From: Burkholderiales bacterium
GTDB taxonomy: Bacteria; Pseudomonadota; Gammaproteobacteria; Burkholderiales; Burkholderiaceae_C
DNA length: 34,278 bases
Reading direction: 5' to 3'
Assembly (NCBI GenBank): GCA_019509985.1
Contig: JAEKLF010000084.1
Coordinates: forward strand, 1 to 34,278
A model generated the notes under the pieces. That model worked only from the letters and a program-made list of their open reading frames with translations. It did no database searches and was not told the DNA's origin. Each line of letters opens with the position of its first letter. The first letter of the stretch is position 1. A program made the position numbers and the translations under genes. This document shows, piece by piece, positions 8,992-18,353 of the stretch.

Positions 8992-10551
8992 ATGAAAAAT
9001 CGCCGCTTTGTAGTCGGCAGCGCCGCCGCTCTGGCGGGCGTTCTGATGCTGGCGCGCCGCAGTCACGCCGCGGCGCCCGCCACCGCCGCGCTGAGCGCCG
9101 AGGAGCGCGCGCTGCATGCCCTCAACCGCCTGGGCTACGGCCCGCGCCCGGCCGACGCCGCCGCCATCGCCGAGCAGGGTGCGGACAAATGGCTGGAGCG
9201 CTTCCTGAGCGAGCAGCTGGAGCCGCGCCGCCTGGCCCAGCCCGAGTCGCTGACCACCCGCATCGCCAGCCTCGACGTGCTCACGCTCGGCCAGGCCGAA
9301 CTGCTGGGTCGCTACCGCGAGGCGGTCAAGTCGGCCCGCGAGGCCAGGCGCGAGAAGGCCAAGGGCGAGACGCCCAATGCCGACGCGTTGAACGCCGTGC
9401 GCGAGAAGATCCGCCCCCTCGTCGCCCAGGCCGCCACGGCGCGGCTGGCGCGCGCGACGCAGAGCCCGGCCCAGATCGAGGAGGCGCTGACCGAGTTCTG
9501 GTTCAACCACTTCAACGTCTTCGCCGGCAAGGGTCCGGTCGGCGTGCTCGTGGCCGACTACGAGCAGCGCGCCATCCGGCCCTTCGTGCTCGGGCGATTC
9601 CGCGACATGCTGGGCGCCACCGCCAAGCACCCGGCGATGCTGGTCTACCTGGACAACGCCCAGAGCGTCGTCGCCGGCTACCAGCCGCCGCAGCGGGCGC
9701 GCCGTTTCCTGGCCGAGCGGCCCGAGCTCAAGGCGCGCGTGCCCACCGGCCTCAACGAGAACTACGCCCGCGAGCTGATGGAGCTGCACACGCTGGGCGT
9801 GGACGCCGGCTACAGCCAGCGCGACGTGACCGAGCTGGCGCGCATCCTGACCGGCTGGGGGCTGGACCAGCGCAAGGCCTTGCTCGGCGGCAGTGGCGAC
9901 GTCTTCGAGTTCGACGCGCGCAAGCACGATGGCGGCAGCAAGACCTGGCTCGGCCAGACCGTGCGCGGCGCCGGTGAATCCGAAGGCGAGCGCGCGCTCG
10001 ACGTGCTGGCCGCCCACCCCGCCACGGCCCGCCATCTCGCCTTCAAGTTCGCGCAGGCCTTTGTCGCGGACGCTCCACCGGCCAGCCTCGTCACCAAGCT
10101 GGCCGACAACTTCAAGGCCACGGGCGGCGACCTGCGCGAGTTCACGCGCACGCTGGTCCGCGCCGACGAGTTCTGGAGCCGCGAGGCCTACCAGGCCAAG
10201 TTCAAGACACCCTACCAATACCTGCTGTCCAGCCTGCGCGCGCTGGACCTGCCGTTGAACAACCCGCAGCCGCTCATCGCCGCGCTGGCCCAGGCCGGCC
10301 AGCCGCTCTACGGCGCGGCCACGCCCGACGGCTACAAGAACACGGCCGCCGCCTGGCGCAACCCCGAGGCGCTGACCCAGCGCGTGCAACTGGCCACGAC
10401 GCTGGGTCAGCGCAGCGGCGTCAGCGCCGAGCGGCTCAGCACGACGCTGGGCGCCTCGCTCAGCGAACCGACGCGGCGCACGCTGGCCGCCGAGCCCGCG
10501 GGCCAGCAGGTCGCGCTGCTGCTGGCCAGCCCCGACTTCATGAAGAGGTGA
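8992..10551 (+). CDS. DUF1800 family secreted protein
   Basis: 519 residues. The N-terminus MKNRRFVVGSAAALAG looks like a Tat signal (twin Arg, then a hydrophobic stretch ending SHAAA). The rest matches DUF1800: LNRLGYGPRPAD near the start, then TEFWFNHFNVF, LGRFRDML, NENYARELMELHTLGVD and ELARILTGWGL. The biochemical role of DUF1800 is not established. It is typically encoded with a DUF1501 protein, exactly as here, four bases upstream of one. The start at 8992 has GGAG at suitable spacing; an earlier in-frame start at 8956 lacks this. The pair is probably exported folded and may form a cell-surface or periplasmic complex (inference). Confidence 0.9.
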   Translation: MKNRRFVVGSAAALAGVLMLARRSHAAAPATAALSAEERALHALNRLGYGPRPADAAAIAEQGADKWLERFLSEQLEPRRLAQPESLTTRIASLDVLTLGQAELLGRYREAVKSAREARREKAKGETPNADALNAVREKIRPLVAQAATARLARATQSPAQIEEALTEFWFNHFNVFAGKGPVGVLVADYEQRAIRPFVLGRFRDMLGATAKHPAMLVYLDNAQSVVAGYQPPQRARRFLAERPELKARVPTGLNENYARELMELHTLGVDAGYSQRDVTELARILTGWGLDQRKALLGGSGDVFEFDARKHDGGSKTWLGQTVRGAGESEGERALDVLAAHPATARHLAFKFAQAFVADAPPASLVTKLADNFKATGGDLREFTRTLVRADEFWSREAYQAKFKTPYQYLLSSLRALDLPLNNPQPLIAALAQAGQPLYGAATPDGYKNTAAAWRNPEALTQRVQLATTLGQRSGVSAERLSTTLGASLSEPTRRTLAAEPAGQQVALLLASPDFMKR

Positions 10552-10555
10552 CCCG

Positions 10556-11797
10556 ATGCTCCGCCGCCAACTGCTCAACTTCGGCGCCTTCACGCTTGGC
10601 GGCCTCCCTCTGGCGCTGGCGCATGCCCAGGGCGGTGCCCAGAAGAAGCTCGTCGTCGTCATGCTGCGCGGCGCCGTCGACGGCCTGTCGGTCGTTGCGC
10701 CCTACGGCGAACGTGAATACGCCGCCAACCGCCCGCAGATCGCGCTGCCCGCGCCCGGCGCCGACGACGGCCTGCTCCAGCTCAACGCGCTGTTCGGCCT
10801 GCATCCCTCACTCGCGCCGCTGAAGCGCCACTGGGACGGCGGCCAGCTCGCCTTCGTGCACGCCAGCGGCTCGCCCGACCCGACGCGCTCCCACTTCGAC
10901 GCGCAGGACTATTTCGAGTCCGGCACGCCGGGCCGCAAGTCCACGCCCGACGGCTGGATGAACCGCCTGCTGACGGCCCTGCCCGGCGAGCCCAGCCCGA
11001 CGCGCGCCATCAGCCAGGGCAGCACGCCGCCGCGCATCTTTGCCGGCACCGCCAGCGTCGCCAGCCTCGGCCTCGGCCCGAACGCGATGCAGCGCCGCGC
11101 CATCGACGACCCGCAGATCCAGGCCGGCCTGGCCAAGCTCTACGCCAACGACGCCCAGTTCAGCAGCACGCTGCGCGACACCACCGAGGGGCGCGGCGAG
11201 ATGAGCCGCAGCATGGCCTCGGGCATGGGCGGCGAAGGCCGCTCGATGGACCCGAGCGCCGACGCCGGCGCGCCGTCCGCGCGCAGCTTCGCGGCCGACG
11301 CACGGCGGCTGGGCACGCTGATCCGCAAGGATCCGCACACCCAGCTCGCCTTCACGGCGGTGGGCGGCTGGGACACCCACGTCAACCAGGGCGCTGCCCG
11401 CGGCCAGCTGGCCAACCGCCTGAGCGGCCTCGGCGAAGGCCTGGACGCGCTCAGCGTGGGCCTGGGCGATGCGTACAAGGACACCGTCATCGTCGTGTGC
11501 AGCGAGTTCGGCCGCACGCTGCGCCAGAACGGCAACGGCGGCACCGACCATGGCCGGGGCAATGTCATCTGGCTGCTGGGCGGCCCGGTGGCCGGCGGCC
11601 AGATGCTGGGCGAATGGCCGGGCCTGGACCGGAGCGCGCTGGCCGATGGCCGCGACCTCGCCGTGCGCACGGACTTCCGTCAGGTGCTGAGCCCCCTGCT
11701 GCAGCGCCATCTCGGCCTGTCGGAAACCGCACTGGCGACAGTGTTTCCCCAGGCCCCGCAAACTTGGCGTTATGCGGACAAGCTGCTGCGGGCCTGA
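10556..11797 (+). CDS. DUF1501 family secreted protein
   Basis: 413 residues. The N-terminus MLRRQLLNFGAFTLGG again carries twin arginines and a hydrophobic core ending AHAQ, compatible with Tat export. DUF1501 belongs to the alkaline-phosphatase/sulfatase-like fold. Visible hallmarks are LVVVMLRGAVDGLS at the first strand, SHFDAQDYFESG, VGGWDTHVNQG, VVCSEFGRTLRQNG and TDHGRGNVIWLLGG. The Asp and His residues in the last three resemble metal ligands of that superfamily, but no substrate is known. A low-complexity insertion rich in Met, Ser and Gly lies near residues 205-245. The gene starts four bases after the DUF1800 stop, so the two are almost certainly co-translated. Confidence 0.9.
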   Translation: MLRRQLLNFGAFTLGGLPLALAHAQGGAQKKLVVVMLRGAVDGLSVVAPYGEREYAANRPQIALPAPGADDGLLQLNALFGLHPSLAPLKRHWDGGQLAFVHASGSPDPTRSHFDAQDYFESGTPGRKSTPDGWMNRLLTALPGEPSPTRAISQGSTPPRIFAGTASVASLGLGPNAMQRRAIDDPQIQAGLAKLYANDAQFSSTLRDTTEGRGEMSRSMASGMGGEGRSMDPSADAGAPSARSFAADARRLGTLIRKDPHTQLAFTAVGGWDTHVNQGAARGQLANRLSGLGEGLDALSVGLGDAYKDTVIVVCSEFGRTLRQNGNGGTDHGRGNVIWLLGGPVAGGQMLGEWPGLDRSALADGRDLAVRTDFRQVLSPLLQRHLGLSETALATVFPQAPQTWRYADKLLRA

Positions 11798-11832
11798 GGC
11801 CGGCAGCGACGACAACCGAATGGGAGAACGAC

Positions 11833-11919
11833 ATGATGCGAAACGCGTTCCCGTTGTTCGGCCTGTGCCTGTGGGGCGCGGTGCTGGCCTACTTCTTCCT
11901 CGTCGCGACCGGCGCCTGA
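11833..11919 (+). CDS. 28-residue single-pass membrane peptide
   Basis: ATG 11833 follows GGGAGA at good spacing and opens a 28-codon frame. It reads MMRNAFPLFGLCLWG followed by a hydrophobic run ending VATGA. Most of the peptide would form one membrane helix, with a single positive charge at the N-terminus. It sits between the DUF1501 gene (35 bases upstream) and the tautomerase-like GTG start (one base after its stop), so it looks like part of the transcript. I recognise no family. Small membrane peptides of this size are usually missed by gene callers. Confidence 0.55.
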   Translation: MMRNAFPLFGLCLWGAVLAYFFLVATGA

Positions 11920-11920
11920 G

Positions 11921-12283
11921 GTGCCCGTCGTCGACGTCTGCTGGGTGGGCGGGCTGCCGCCCGATGGCGACGCGTTCGCGTCGCGCCTGGCGGATGTGCT
12001 TGGCGACGCGCTGCAGCTCGCACCGGGCCGTGTCTGGGTGAGGTTGCAGCCGCTGCCGGCGGAACAGTACGCCGAGAACGGCGGCCCGTTGCAGGGTGCC
12101 TTGCCGATCTTCGTCACCCTGCTGCACGCCCGCCCGCCATCGGGTCCCGCGCTGGCGGCCGAGGTGGCTGCACTGACCGCGGCCATGGCCCGGGTCAGCG
12201 GCCGGCCTGCTGACCGCGTGCACCTGGAATACGCGCCAGCCGGCGCGGGCCGCCTCGCCTTCGGCGGCCGGCTGGTCGGCTAA
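11921..12283 (+). CDS. Tautomerase/MIF-fold protein
   Basis: 120 residues from a GTG start one base after the stop of the small membrane peptide. The mature protein would begin PVVDVCWVGGLPP. An N-terminal proline after Met is the catalytic base of the 4-oxalocrotonate tautomerase/MIF superfamily. The remaining sequence (FASRLADVLGDALQLAPGRVWVRLQPL, split as an alpha helix then a beta strand, and a second similar half ending in VHLEYAPAGAGRLAFGG) fits two beta-alpha-beta units. Substrate is unknown. An enzyme of this type could isomerise small keto acids. The link to the DUF1800/DUF1501 pair is positional only. Confidence 0.65.
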   Translation: MPVVDVCWVGGLPPDGDAFASRLADVLGDALQLAPGRVWVRLQPLPAEQYAENGGPLQGALPIFVTLLHARPPSGPALAAEVAALTAAMARVSGRPADRVHLEYAPAGAGRLAFGGRLVG

Positions 12284-12309
12284 ACGCAGCGCACGCCGCA
12301 CCGCCCGGA

Positions 12310-12334
12310 CTGTCCGGCCACTGTCCGCGGACAG
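12310..12334. promoter_or_regulatory. Palindromic activator site upstream of the export operon
   Basis: CTGTCCGCGGACAG (12321-12334) is a perfect 14-bp palindrome. A further half-site, CTGTCCG, lies at 12310-12316, exactly 11 bp upstream in direct orientation. The site is centred about 50 bp before the -24 element of a sigma-54 promoter. It is therefore a natural candidate for an enhancer-binding protein of the NtrC class. No such regulator is encoded in this window. It could also serve a conventional repressor. Confidence 0.6.
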
Positions 12335-12375
12335 CGCCCGCGATGCCAAGTGCTTGATTCACAAGCCCTCGTCCC

Positions 12376-12391
12376 CTGGCACGTGGCTTGC
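12376..12391 (+). promoter_or_regulatory. Sigma-54 (-24/-12) promoter of the export operon
   Basis: CTGGCACGTGGCTTGC matches the RpoN consensus YTGGCACG-N4-TTGC at every defined base, with the required GG-N10-GC spacing (GG 12378-12379, GC 12390-12391). Predicted transcription begins near 12403, about two bases before the adaptor ATG at 12405. Expression would need RpoN and an ATP-driven activator. Confidence 0.8.
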
Positions 12392-12404
12392 GAAAAGCCA
12401 GGGC

Positions 12405-13682
12405 ATGAACACTGGCTTTCGCGACACCTCCGAGCAGGACAAGCTGCTCGCCCCGAAGTCCCGGCGCTGGCCGCTGCTGGCGGTTGGCGGTGTGGCTGTC
12501 GTCGCCCTGCTCGCGCTGTTCGGCGGCGGTCGTATCAAGCAGGCGCTGTCCGCTGAAACGGCCGTCAGCGCCGCGCGACTGTCGCTGGCCACCGTTGACA
12601 TCGCACCGCTGACACGTGACGTGGCCGGCGAGGGCCGCATCGTGGCGGCCCAGAGCCCGACGCTGTTCGCGCCCGGCGGCGGCACTGTGACGCTGACCGT
12701 GCAGGCCGGTGACCCGGTCAAGCGCGGCCAGGTGCTGGCCCGCGTCGATTCGCCCGAGCTGACCAACCGCCTCGCGCAGGAGCGCAGCAATGTCGACGCG
12801 CTGAAGGCCGACCTGGCGCGCGCCGAGGTCGAGGCGCGCCAGCAGACGGCGGCGCTGCAGAGCGCCTACGAGAACGCCCGCATCGACCAGCAGACCGCCG
12901 CCAACGACCTGACCCGCCAGACCCAGGCGTTTGAAGCCGGCGCCACGGCCCGCATGCAGGTCGAGCGTGCGCAGGACGCGCTGGCCAAGGCCAAGCTCGC
13001 GCTGGACCAGGCCCGCGATCTGCGCGGCATGAAGAACGACAGCCTGGCGCTGGACGTGCAGGCGAAGAAGAGCGCGCTGGCGCGCCAGCAGCTGATGGTG
13101 GCTGACCTGGAGCGCCAGGTGTCCGAGCTGGCCGTGCGCTCGCCGGTGGACGGCCAGGTGGGCCAGCTCTTCATCGCCGACCGCACCAACGTCGCACGCG
13201 ACGCCAAGCTGCTGTCGGTCATCGACCTGTCGGCGCTGGAGGTGCAGATGCAGGTCGCCGAGAGCTTTGCGCGCGAGCTGCAACCCGGCATGCCCGGCGA
13301 GATCGGCGGCAATGGCCAGCGCTGGGACGGCCGGGTCAGCTCGGTGTCGCCCGAGGTCGTCAACGGCGAGGTCGCGGCGCGGCTGCGCTTTGCCGGCAAG
13401 CAGCCCGAGCAGCTGCGCCAGAACCAGCGCCTGTCGGTGCGCGTGCTGCTGGACCGGCGCGACAAGGTGCTTGGCGTCGCGCGCGGCAGCTTCGTCGACG
13501 AGGGCGGCGGCAGCTATGCCTATGTCGTGCGCGGCGGCTTTGCCGAGAAGGTCGCGATCAAGCTCGGCGCCCGCTCGCTGGACCGCGTCGAGATCCTCTC
13601 GGGCCTGACGGCGGGCGACCGTGTCGTCATCTCCGGTTCCGACAACTTCAAGGGTGCTGAGCGCGTGCTCATCGCCGACTGA
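12405..13682 (+). CDS. HlyD/MacA-type periplasmic adaptor subunit
   Basis: 425 residues. A short cytoplasmic N-terminus is followed by one membrane anchor (about 22-40). A lipoyl-like half motif comes next (GGTVTLTVQAGDPVKRGQVLARVDSPEL), then a long alpha-helical hairpin (about 120-260, many Ala/Gln/Glu repeats), the second lipoyl half (LAVRSPVDGQVGQLF) and beta-barrel/membrane-proximal domains. Such adaptors connect an inner-membrane ABC transporter to TolC. The first gene of a five-gene export operon, it sits directly behind a sigma-54 promoter. ATG 12405 fits the short N-terminus of relatives. An upstream TTG at 12354 would put the promoter inside the gene. There is little leader and no good ribosome-binding site, so translation may be leaderless. 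Confidence 0.88.
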   Translation: MNTGFRDTSEQDKLLAPKSRRWPLLAVGGVAVVALLALFGGGRIKQALSAETAVSAARLSLATVDIAPLTRDVAGEGRIVAAQSPTLFAPGGGTVTLTVQAGDPVKRGQVLARVDSPELTNRLAQERSNVDALKADLARAEVEARQQTAALQSAYENARIDQQTAANDLTRQTQAFEAGATARMQVERAQDALAKAKLALDQARDLRGMKNDSLALDVQAKKSALARQQLMVADLERQVSELAVRSPVDGQVGQLFIADRTNVARDAKLLSVIDLSALEVQMQVAESFARELQPGMPGEIGGNGQRWDGRVSSVSPEVVNGEVAARLRFAGKQPEQLRQNQRLSVRVLLDRRDKVLGVARGSFVDEGGGSYAYVVRGGFAEKVAIKLGARSLDRVEILSGLTAGDRVVISGSDNFKGAERVLIAD

Positions 13683-13702
13683 TTCATCAAAGGAAAAACG
13701 AC

Positions 13703-14382
<680 letters not shown>

Positions 14383-14386
<4 letters not shown>

Positions 14387-15666
14387 AGACTTTGCGATCC
14401 CTGCTGCTCGCCGCGCTGGCTGTTGCCGGCTCGGCTGCCCACGCCGACGACCTGCTGCAGGTCTGGGCCCAGGCGCGCGCGGCCGACCCGCTGCTGCGCC
14501 AGGCTGCGGCCGCCAGCGGTGCGCAGGAGGCTTCTGCCCGAGAGGCCCGCGCGGCGCTGTTGCCGCAGTGGAGCCTGCAGGGCACGGAGCAGCGCGAGAA
14601 CGGCGGCGCGCGCCTGCACACTGCGACCAGCAGCATCAGCCAGGCCCTCGTCGACCTGGCCGCGCTGCGCGAATGGGATGCCAGCCGCAGCCAGGCCTCG
14701 GCCCAGTCGGCCCGCCTGGCCGCCGCTGAGCAGGCCGCACGGGCCCGCGTGGCCGATGCCTACTTCGGCCTGCTGTCGGCCGAGGCCCAGCTCGCCACCG
14801 CGCGCGCCAACGAGGAGGCCTTCGACCGCCAGGTCAGCGAGGCCGAGGTGCGCTTCAAGTCCGGCCTGTCGGCCCAGGTCGAGGCCGACCAGTCGCGCGC
14901 CTACCGCGAGCTGGCGCGCGGCGGCACGCTGGCCGCGGAGCTCGCGCTGGCTGATGCCCGCGAGGCGCTGGCCCAGCTGACCGGCACCACGCCGCAACCC
15001 TTGCAGCCGCTGCGCCGGCAATTGGCCGCCCAGGCCCTGCCCGACGACGTCGAAGCCTGGGCCCAGCGCGCGCTGCTGGCCAACCCCGAACTTCGCGCGC
15101 TGCAACTCGACGTGCAGGCCAGCGAGCAGCGCATCTCCGCCGCCCGCGCCGGCCACCTGCCCACGCTCAGCGTCGGCGTCGACACCACGCGCCAGCGTGG
15201 CGACGGCGTGCCGCTGATCGATGCCAACCGCACGCCGACCCAGGTCGCGCTGCGCCTGACCGTGCCGCTGTTTGCCGGTGGCGCCACCGCCGCCGCGGCC
15301 GACCGCGCGGGCTTCCAGCGCGACGCCGCGCGCGAGCAGCTCGAAGCCGGCCGCCGAGCCGTGCTGCGCGACGTGCGCGCGCAATACCTCGCCGTCAGCC
15401 AGGGCGCGGCCCAGCTGCGCTCCACGCAGGCCGCCGTCGAGGCCGCCGAGCGCGCGCTCAGCGCCACCCGCACCGGCCTGACGCTGGGCACGCGCAGCAC
15501 CACCGACCTGCTGCTCGCCATCCAGACCCTGGCCGCCGCGCAGAACGCGCAGACCCAGGCCCGCCACCGCCACGTGCTCGCGCTGCTGGCCCTGCACCAG
15601 GCGGCCGGCAGCCTCGGCGACGCCGAACTCGCCACCGTCAACGCTTTGTTGGAGACAACGCCATGA
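14383..15666 (+). CDS. TolC-family outer-membrane efflux protein
   Basis: 427 residues starting at TTG 14383, whose TTGA overlaps the ATPase stop, a coupled start. A signal peptide ends at SAAHA|DD (about residue 21). The mature part has the duplicated TolC pattern of long Ala/Gln/Glu helices, with repeat units around VADAYFGLLSAEAQLATARA and VRAQYLAVSQGAAQLRSTQA. Strand segments include PTLSVGVDTTRQRG and TQVALRLTVPLFAGGAT, the latter typical of the family's PLF-GG motif. It provides the outer-membrane exit duct for the adaptor and permeases of this operon. Its gene lies in the middle of the operon, between ATPase and permeases, and is followed by a hairpin-rich repeat that includes its stop codon. 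Confidence 0.93.
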
Positions 15667-15741
15667 AGCCCCCACGTTCGCTTCGCTCTCTGCCCCCCGA
15701 GGGGGCGCCTCAATGCCTTCGGGCGGCCGGGCGGCATTGAT
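15664..15741 (+). repeat. Divergent dispersed repeat with hairpins inside the export operon
   Basis: Immediately after the TolC stop (TGA then AGCCCCC) lies a C-run/G-run hairpin (15692-15706). It is followed by TCAATGCC (15710-15717) and GGCATTGA (15733-15740), perfect 8-bp arms with a 15-base loop. The last arm ends one base before the permease ATG (15742), where a ribosome-binding site would be expected; none is seen. The header and GC hairpin resemble the repeats at 4940-5385, 18354-18479 and 23288-23393, but the long ATTGA-loop stem is absent. It may lower expression of the permeases relative to the first three genes. Confidence 0.7.
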
Positions 15742-17049
15742 ATGTTCCTCCATTACCTCGAACTCGCCGCCCGCAGCGCCCGCGCCTCCAAGGGGCTGAG
15801 CGCGCTGATGGTGCTGGCGCTGGCCCTCGGCATCGGCGCCTGCATGACGACGCTGACCGTCTACCACGTGCTCTCCGGCGACCCCATCCCGACCAAGAGC
15901 GCGCGCCTCTTCAACGTCCAGCTCGATGCCGCCGACAAGGTCGGCTACAAGGCCGGCGAGGAGCCCAACTTCGACCTGACCCGCTTCGACGCGACGGCCC
16001 TGCTGCGCGATAAAAAGGCCAAGCGCCAGGCCATGATGAGCGGCAGCAACGTCGCCGTCGGCGTGACCGACGGCCACATCAAGCCCATCTTCTCCAGCAC
16101 GCGCTACACGACCAGCGACTTCTTCGCGATGTTCGATGCGCCCTGGCTCTACGGCGGTGGCTGGAGCGCGGCGGACGACGAGGGCGAGGCCCGTGTCGCC
16201 GTCATCTCGTCGGCGCTGAACGACAAGCTTTTCGGCGGCGCCAACAGCGTGGGCCGCGAGGTCATCGTGCGTGGCCAGCCGCTGCGCATCGTGGGCGTGC
16301 TGAAAACCTGGAAGTTCCAGCCGCACTTCTACGACATGACGGTGGGCGGCTACCAGGAGTCCGAGGACTTCTTCCTGCCGTTCTCGACGGCCCTGCTGCT
16401 GAAGGCGGGCCACTGGGGCAACATGGACTGCTGGGGCCGCGGCCCCAACGGCGGCACGCCCTTCGACCTGAACGCGGCCTGCTCGTGGATCCAGTACTGG
16501 GTCGAGCTGGACAAGCCCGAGGACGCGGCGGCCTACCGCGACTACCTCGTGCACTACTCCGACGCCCAGCGCGCCGCCGGCCGCTTCGAGCGCCCGACCA
16601 ATGTGCGCCTGCGCAATGTGATGGAGTGGCTGGACTCGCAGAAGGTGCTGCCCTCCGACGTGCGCCTGCAGACCTGGCTGGCCTTCGGCTTCCTGCTCGT
16701 GTGCATCGTCAACATGGTGGGCCTGCTGCTGGCCAAGACGTTGCGCCGTTCCGGCGAGATCGGCGTGCGCCGCGCCCTCGGTGCGACTCGCGGCGCCATC
16801 TTTCTGCAGTTCATCGTCGAGGCCGGCCTGCTCGGCGTCGCCGGTGCGCTGCTCGGCCTGGTCTTCGCCAACGCCGGCCTCTGGCTGGTGCGCCACAGCC
16901 CGAGCGAGTACGCCCGCCTGGCCGATCTCGACGCCACCATGCTCGCGCTGACGCTGGGCCTGGCCCTCGTCGCCAGCGTCTGCGCCGGCCTGCTGCCGGC
17001 CTGGCGCGCCGCGCTGGTCACCCCCGCCGTTCAACTGAAGGTGCAGTGA
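15742..17049 (+). CDS. FtsX/MacB-type ABC transporter permease, first subunit
   Basis: 435 residues. TM1 is about 20-42 (LSALMVLALALGIGACMTTL). A large periplasmic MacB_PCD-like domain spans about 45-310, followed by three C-terminal membrane segments (about 312-335, 358-385, 395-425). The coupling loop, LRRSGEIGVRRALGATRGAI, joins the last segments and is the hallmark of the FtsX family. Such permeases do not form a channel; they transmit ATPase motion to the periplasm. The second subunit gene overlaps its stop (TGATG at 17047-17051), so the two probably form a heterodimer. No clear ribosome-binding site precedes the start, which is abutted by a repeat-derived hairpin. Confidence 0.92.
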   Translation: MFLHYLELAARSARASKGLSALMVLALALGIGACMTTLTVYHVLSGDPIPTKSARLFNVQLDAADKVGYKAGEEPNFDLTRFDATALLRDKKAKRQAMMSGSNVAVGVTDGHIKPIFSSTRYTTSDFFAMFDAPWLYGGGWSAADDEGEARVAVISSALNDKLFGGANSVGREVIVRGQPLRIVGVLKTWKFQPHFYDMTVGGYQESEDFFLPFSTALLLKAGHWGNMDCWGRGPNGGTPFDLNAACSWIQYWVELDKPEDAAAYRDYLVHYSDAQRAAGRFERPTNVRLRNVMEWLDSQKVLPSDVRLQTWLAFGFLLVCIVNMVGLLLAKTLRRSGEIGVRRALGATRGAIFLQFIVEAGLLGVAGALLGLVFANAGLWLVRHSPSEYARLADLDATMLALTLGLALVASVCAGLLPAWRAALVTPAVQLKVQ

Positions 17050-18344
17050 TGTCCTCTCTGACGATTCCCTCCGCCGCCTCCCGCCGCCGTGGCCTGGGCG
17101 CCTTCGGTGCCGCGCTGCATGTGCTGATGCTGGACCTGAGGCCCATCCTGACGACGCTGCGCCGGCACAAGATCGCCGCCGGGCTCATCGTGCTGGAAGT
17201 GGCGCTGACCTGCACCATCGTCACCAACGCGCTGCACCTCATCCAGACCCGCGTCGACTTCCTCGGCGCCAGCAGCGGCCTGGCCGAGTCCGAGCTCATC
17301 GTGCTGGAGGTGCGCAGCAGCAAGCCCACGCCGCCCGAGCGCACCGCCGGCGTCGTGCAGGAGGACATGGCACGGCTGCGCGCGCTGCCGGGCGTCAAGG
17401 CCGCGACTTCGGTCAACCAGATCGTCTACGGCAACAACAGCAGCAACAGCGGCGTCACGCTGGAGCCCGACAACCGCGGCGACCGCCTCGTCGCCTCGCA
17501 ATACGCCAGCGACGAACAACTGCTGCCCACGTTCGGCCTCAAGCTCATCGAGGGCCGCAACTTCACGGCCGACGAGGTGCTGGACAGCTTCAAGGTCTTC
17601 AGCGATCCCGAGGCCCATGTCGGCCAGGTCATCATCAACAAGGCCATGGCCGACAAGCTCTTCCCCGGCCGCTCGGCGCTGGGCCGCGCCATCTACGTGT
17701 TCGGCTCGTCGCCGTCCACCGTCATCGGCGTGGTCGACACGCTGACCCATCCCTACCTGCACCGCGCCCGCGGTGAGGGCGGCTATGCCATGCTCTTCCC
17801 GCTGCGCGGCAGCGGCAGCTACGTCGTGCGTGCCGACCCCGCGCGGCTGGACGCCCAGCTCAAGGCCGCCACGGCGACCATCGAGGCCGTCGACGCGACC
17901 CGCGTCGTCACGCGTGCCCGCACGCTGGACGAGATGCGCGCCGCCTTCTACGCCCAGGATCGCGCGATGGCCTGGCTGATGGCCGGCGTCTGCGTCGCGC
18001 TGCTGCTCGTCACGGGCCTGGGCATCGTCGGCCTGGCCAGCTTCTGGGTACAGCAGCGCACGCGCATGATCGGCACGCGCCGCGCGCTGGGCGCCACCGA
18101 GGGCCAGATCCTGCGCTACTTCCAGCTCGAGAACCTGCTGCTGACGACCACCGGCATCCTCATCGGCCTGGCCGGCGCGCTGGGCCTGAGCCAGCTGCTG
18201 ATGCAGAGCTACGAGCTGGCGCGCCTGCCCTGGGTCTATCTGCCGGCCGGCGCGGTGTCGCTGTGGCTGCTGGGCCAGATCGCCGTCTGGGCGCCGGCCC
18301 GCCGCGCGGCGCGCCTGGCGCCGGTGGCGGCGCTGCGGAGCTAG
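17049..18344 (+). CDS. FtsX/MacB-type ABC transporter permease, second subunit
   Basis: 431 residues, starting in the ATG that overlaps the previous stop. A basic N-terminus leads into TM1 (about 40-60, AAGLIVLEVALTCTIVTNAL), then a MacB_PCD-like periplasmic domain (about 62-305). Three C-terminal membrane segments flank the coupling loop WVQQRTRMIGTRRALGATEG. It differs from the first permease in the periplasmic domain and is presumably the other half of a heterodimeric transporter with the ATPase at 13703. The exported substrate cannot be read from sequence; relatives move macrolides, peptides, lipoproteins or lipids. The gene closes the operon and is followed by a dispersed repeat belonging to the facing gene. 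Confidence 0.92.
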   Translation: MSSLTIPSAASRRRGLGAFGAALHVLMLDLRPILTTLRRHKIAAGLIVLEVALTCTIVTNALHLIQTRVDFLGASSGLAESELIVLEVRSSKPTPPERTAGVVQEDMARLRALPGVKAATSVNQIVYGNNSSNSGVTLEPDNRGDRLVASQYASDEQLLPTFGLKLIEGRNFTADEVLDSFKVFSDPEAHVGQVIINKAMADKLFPGRSALGRAIYVFGSSPSTVIGVVDTLTHPYLHRARGEGGYAMLFPLRGSGSYVVRADPARLDAQLKAATATIEAVDATRVVTRARTLDEMRAAFYAQDRAMAWLMAGVCVALLLVTGLGIVGLASFWVQQRTRMIGTRRALGATEGQILRYFQLENLLLTTTGILIGLAGALGLSQLLMQSYELARLPWVYLPAGAVSLWLLGQIAVWAPARRAARLAPVAALRS

Positions 18345-18353
18345 ATTCGCATT

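Noticed and set aside
12354..12404. Upstream TTG start of the adaptor gene at 12354
   Set aside because: It would place the sigma-54 promoter inside the coding region and give a 17-residue extension with no ribosome-binding site.
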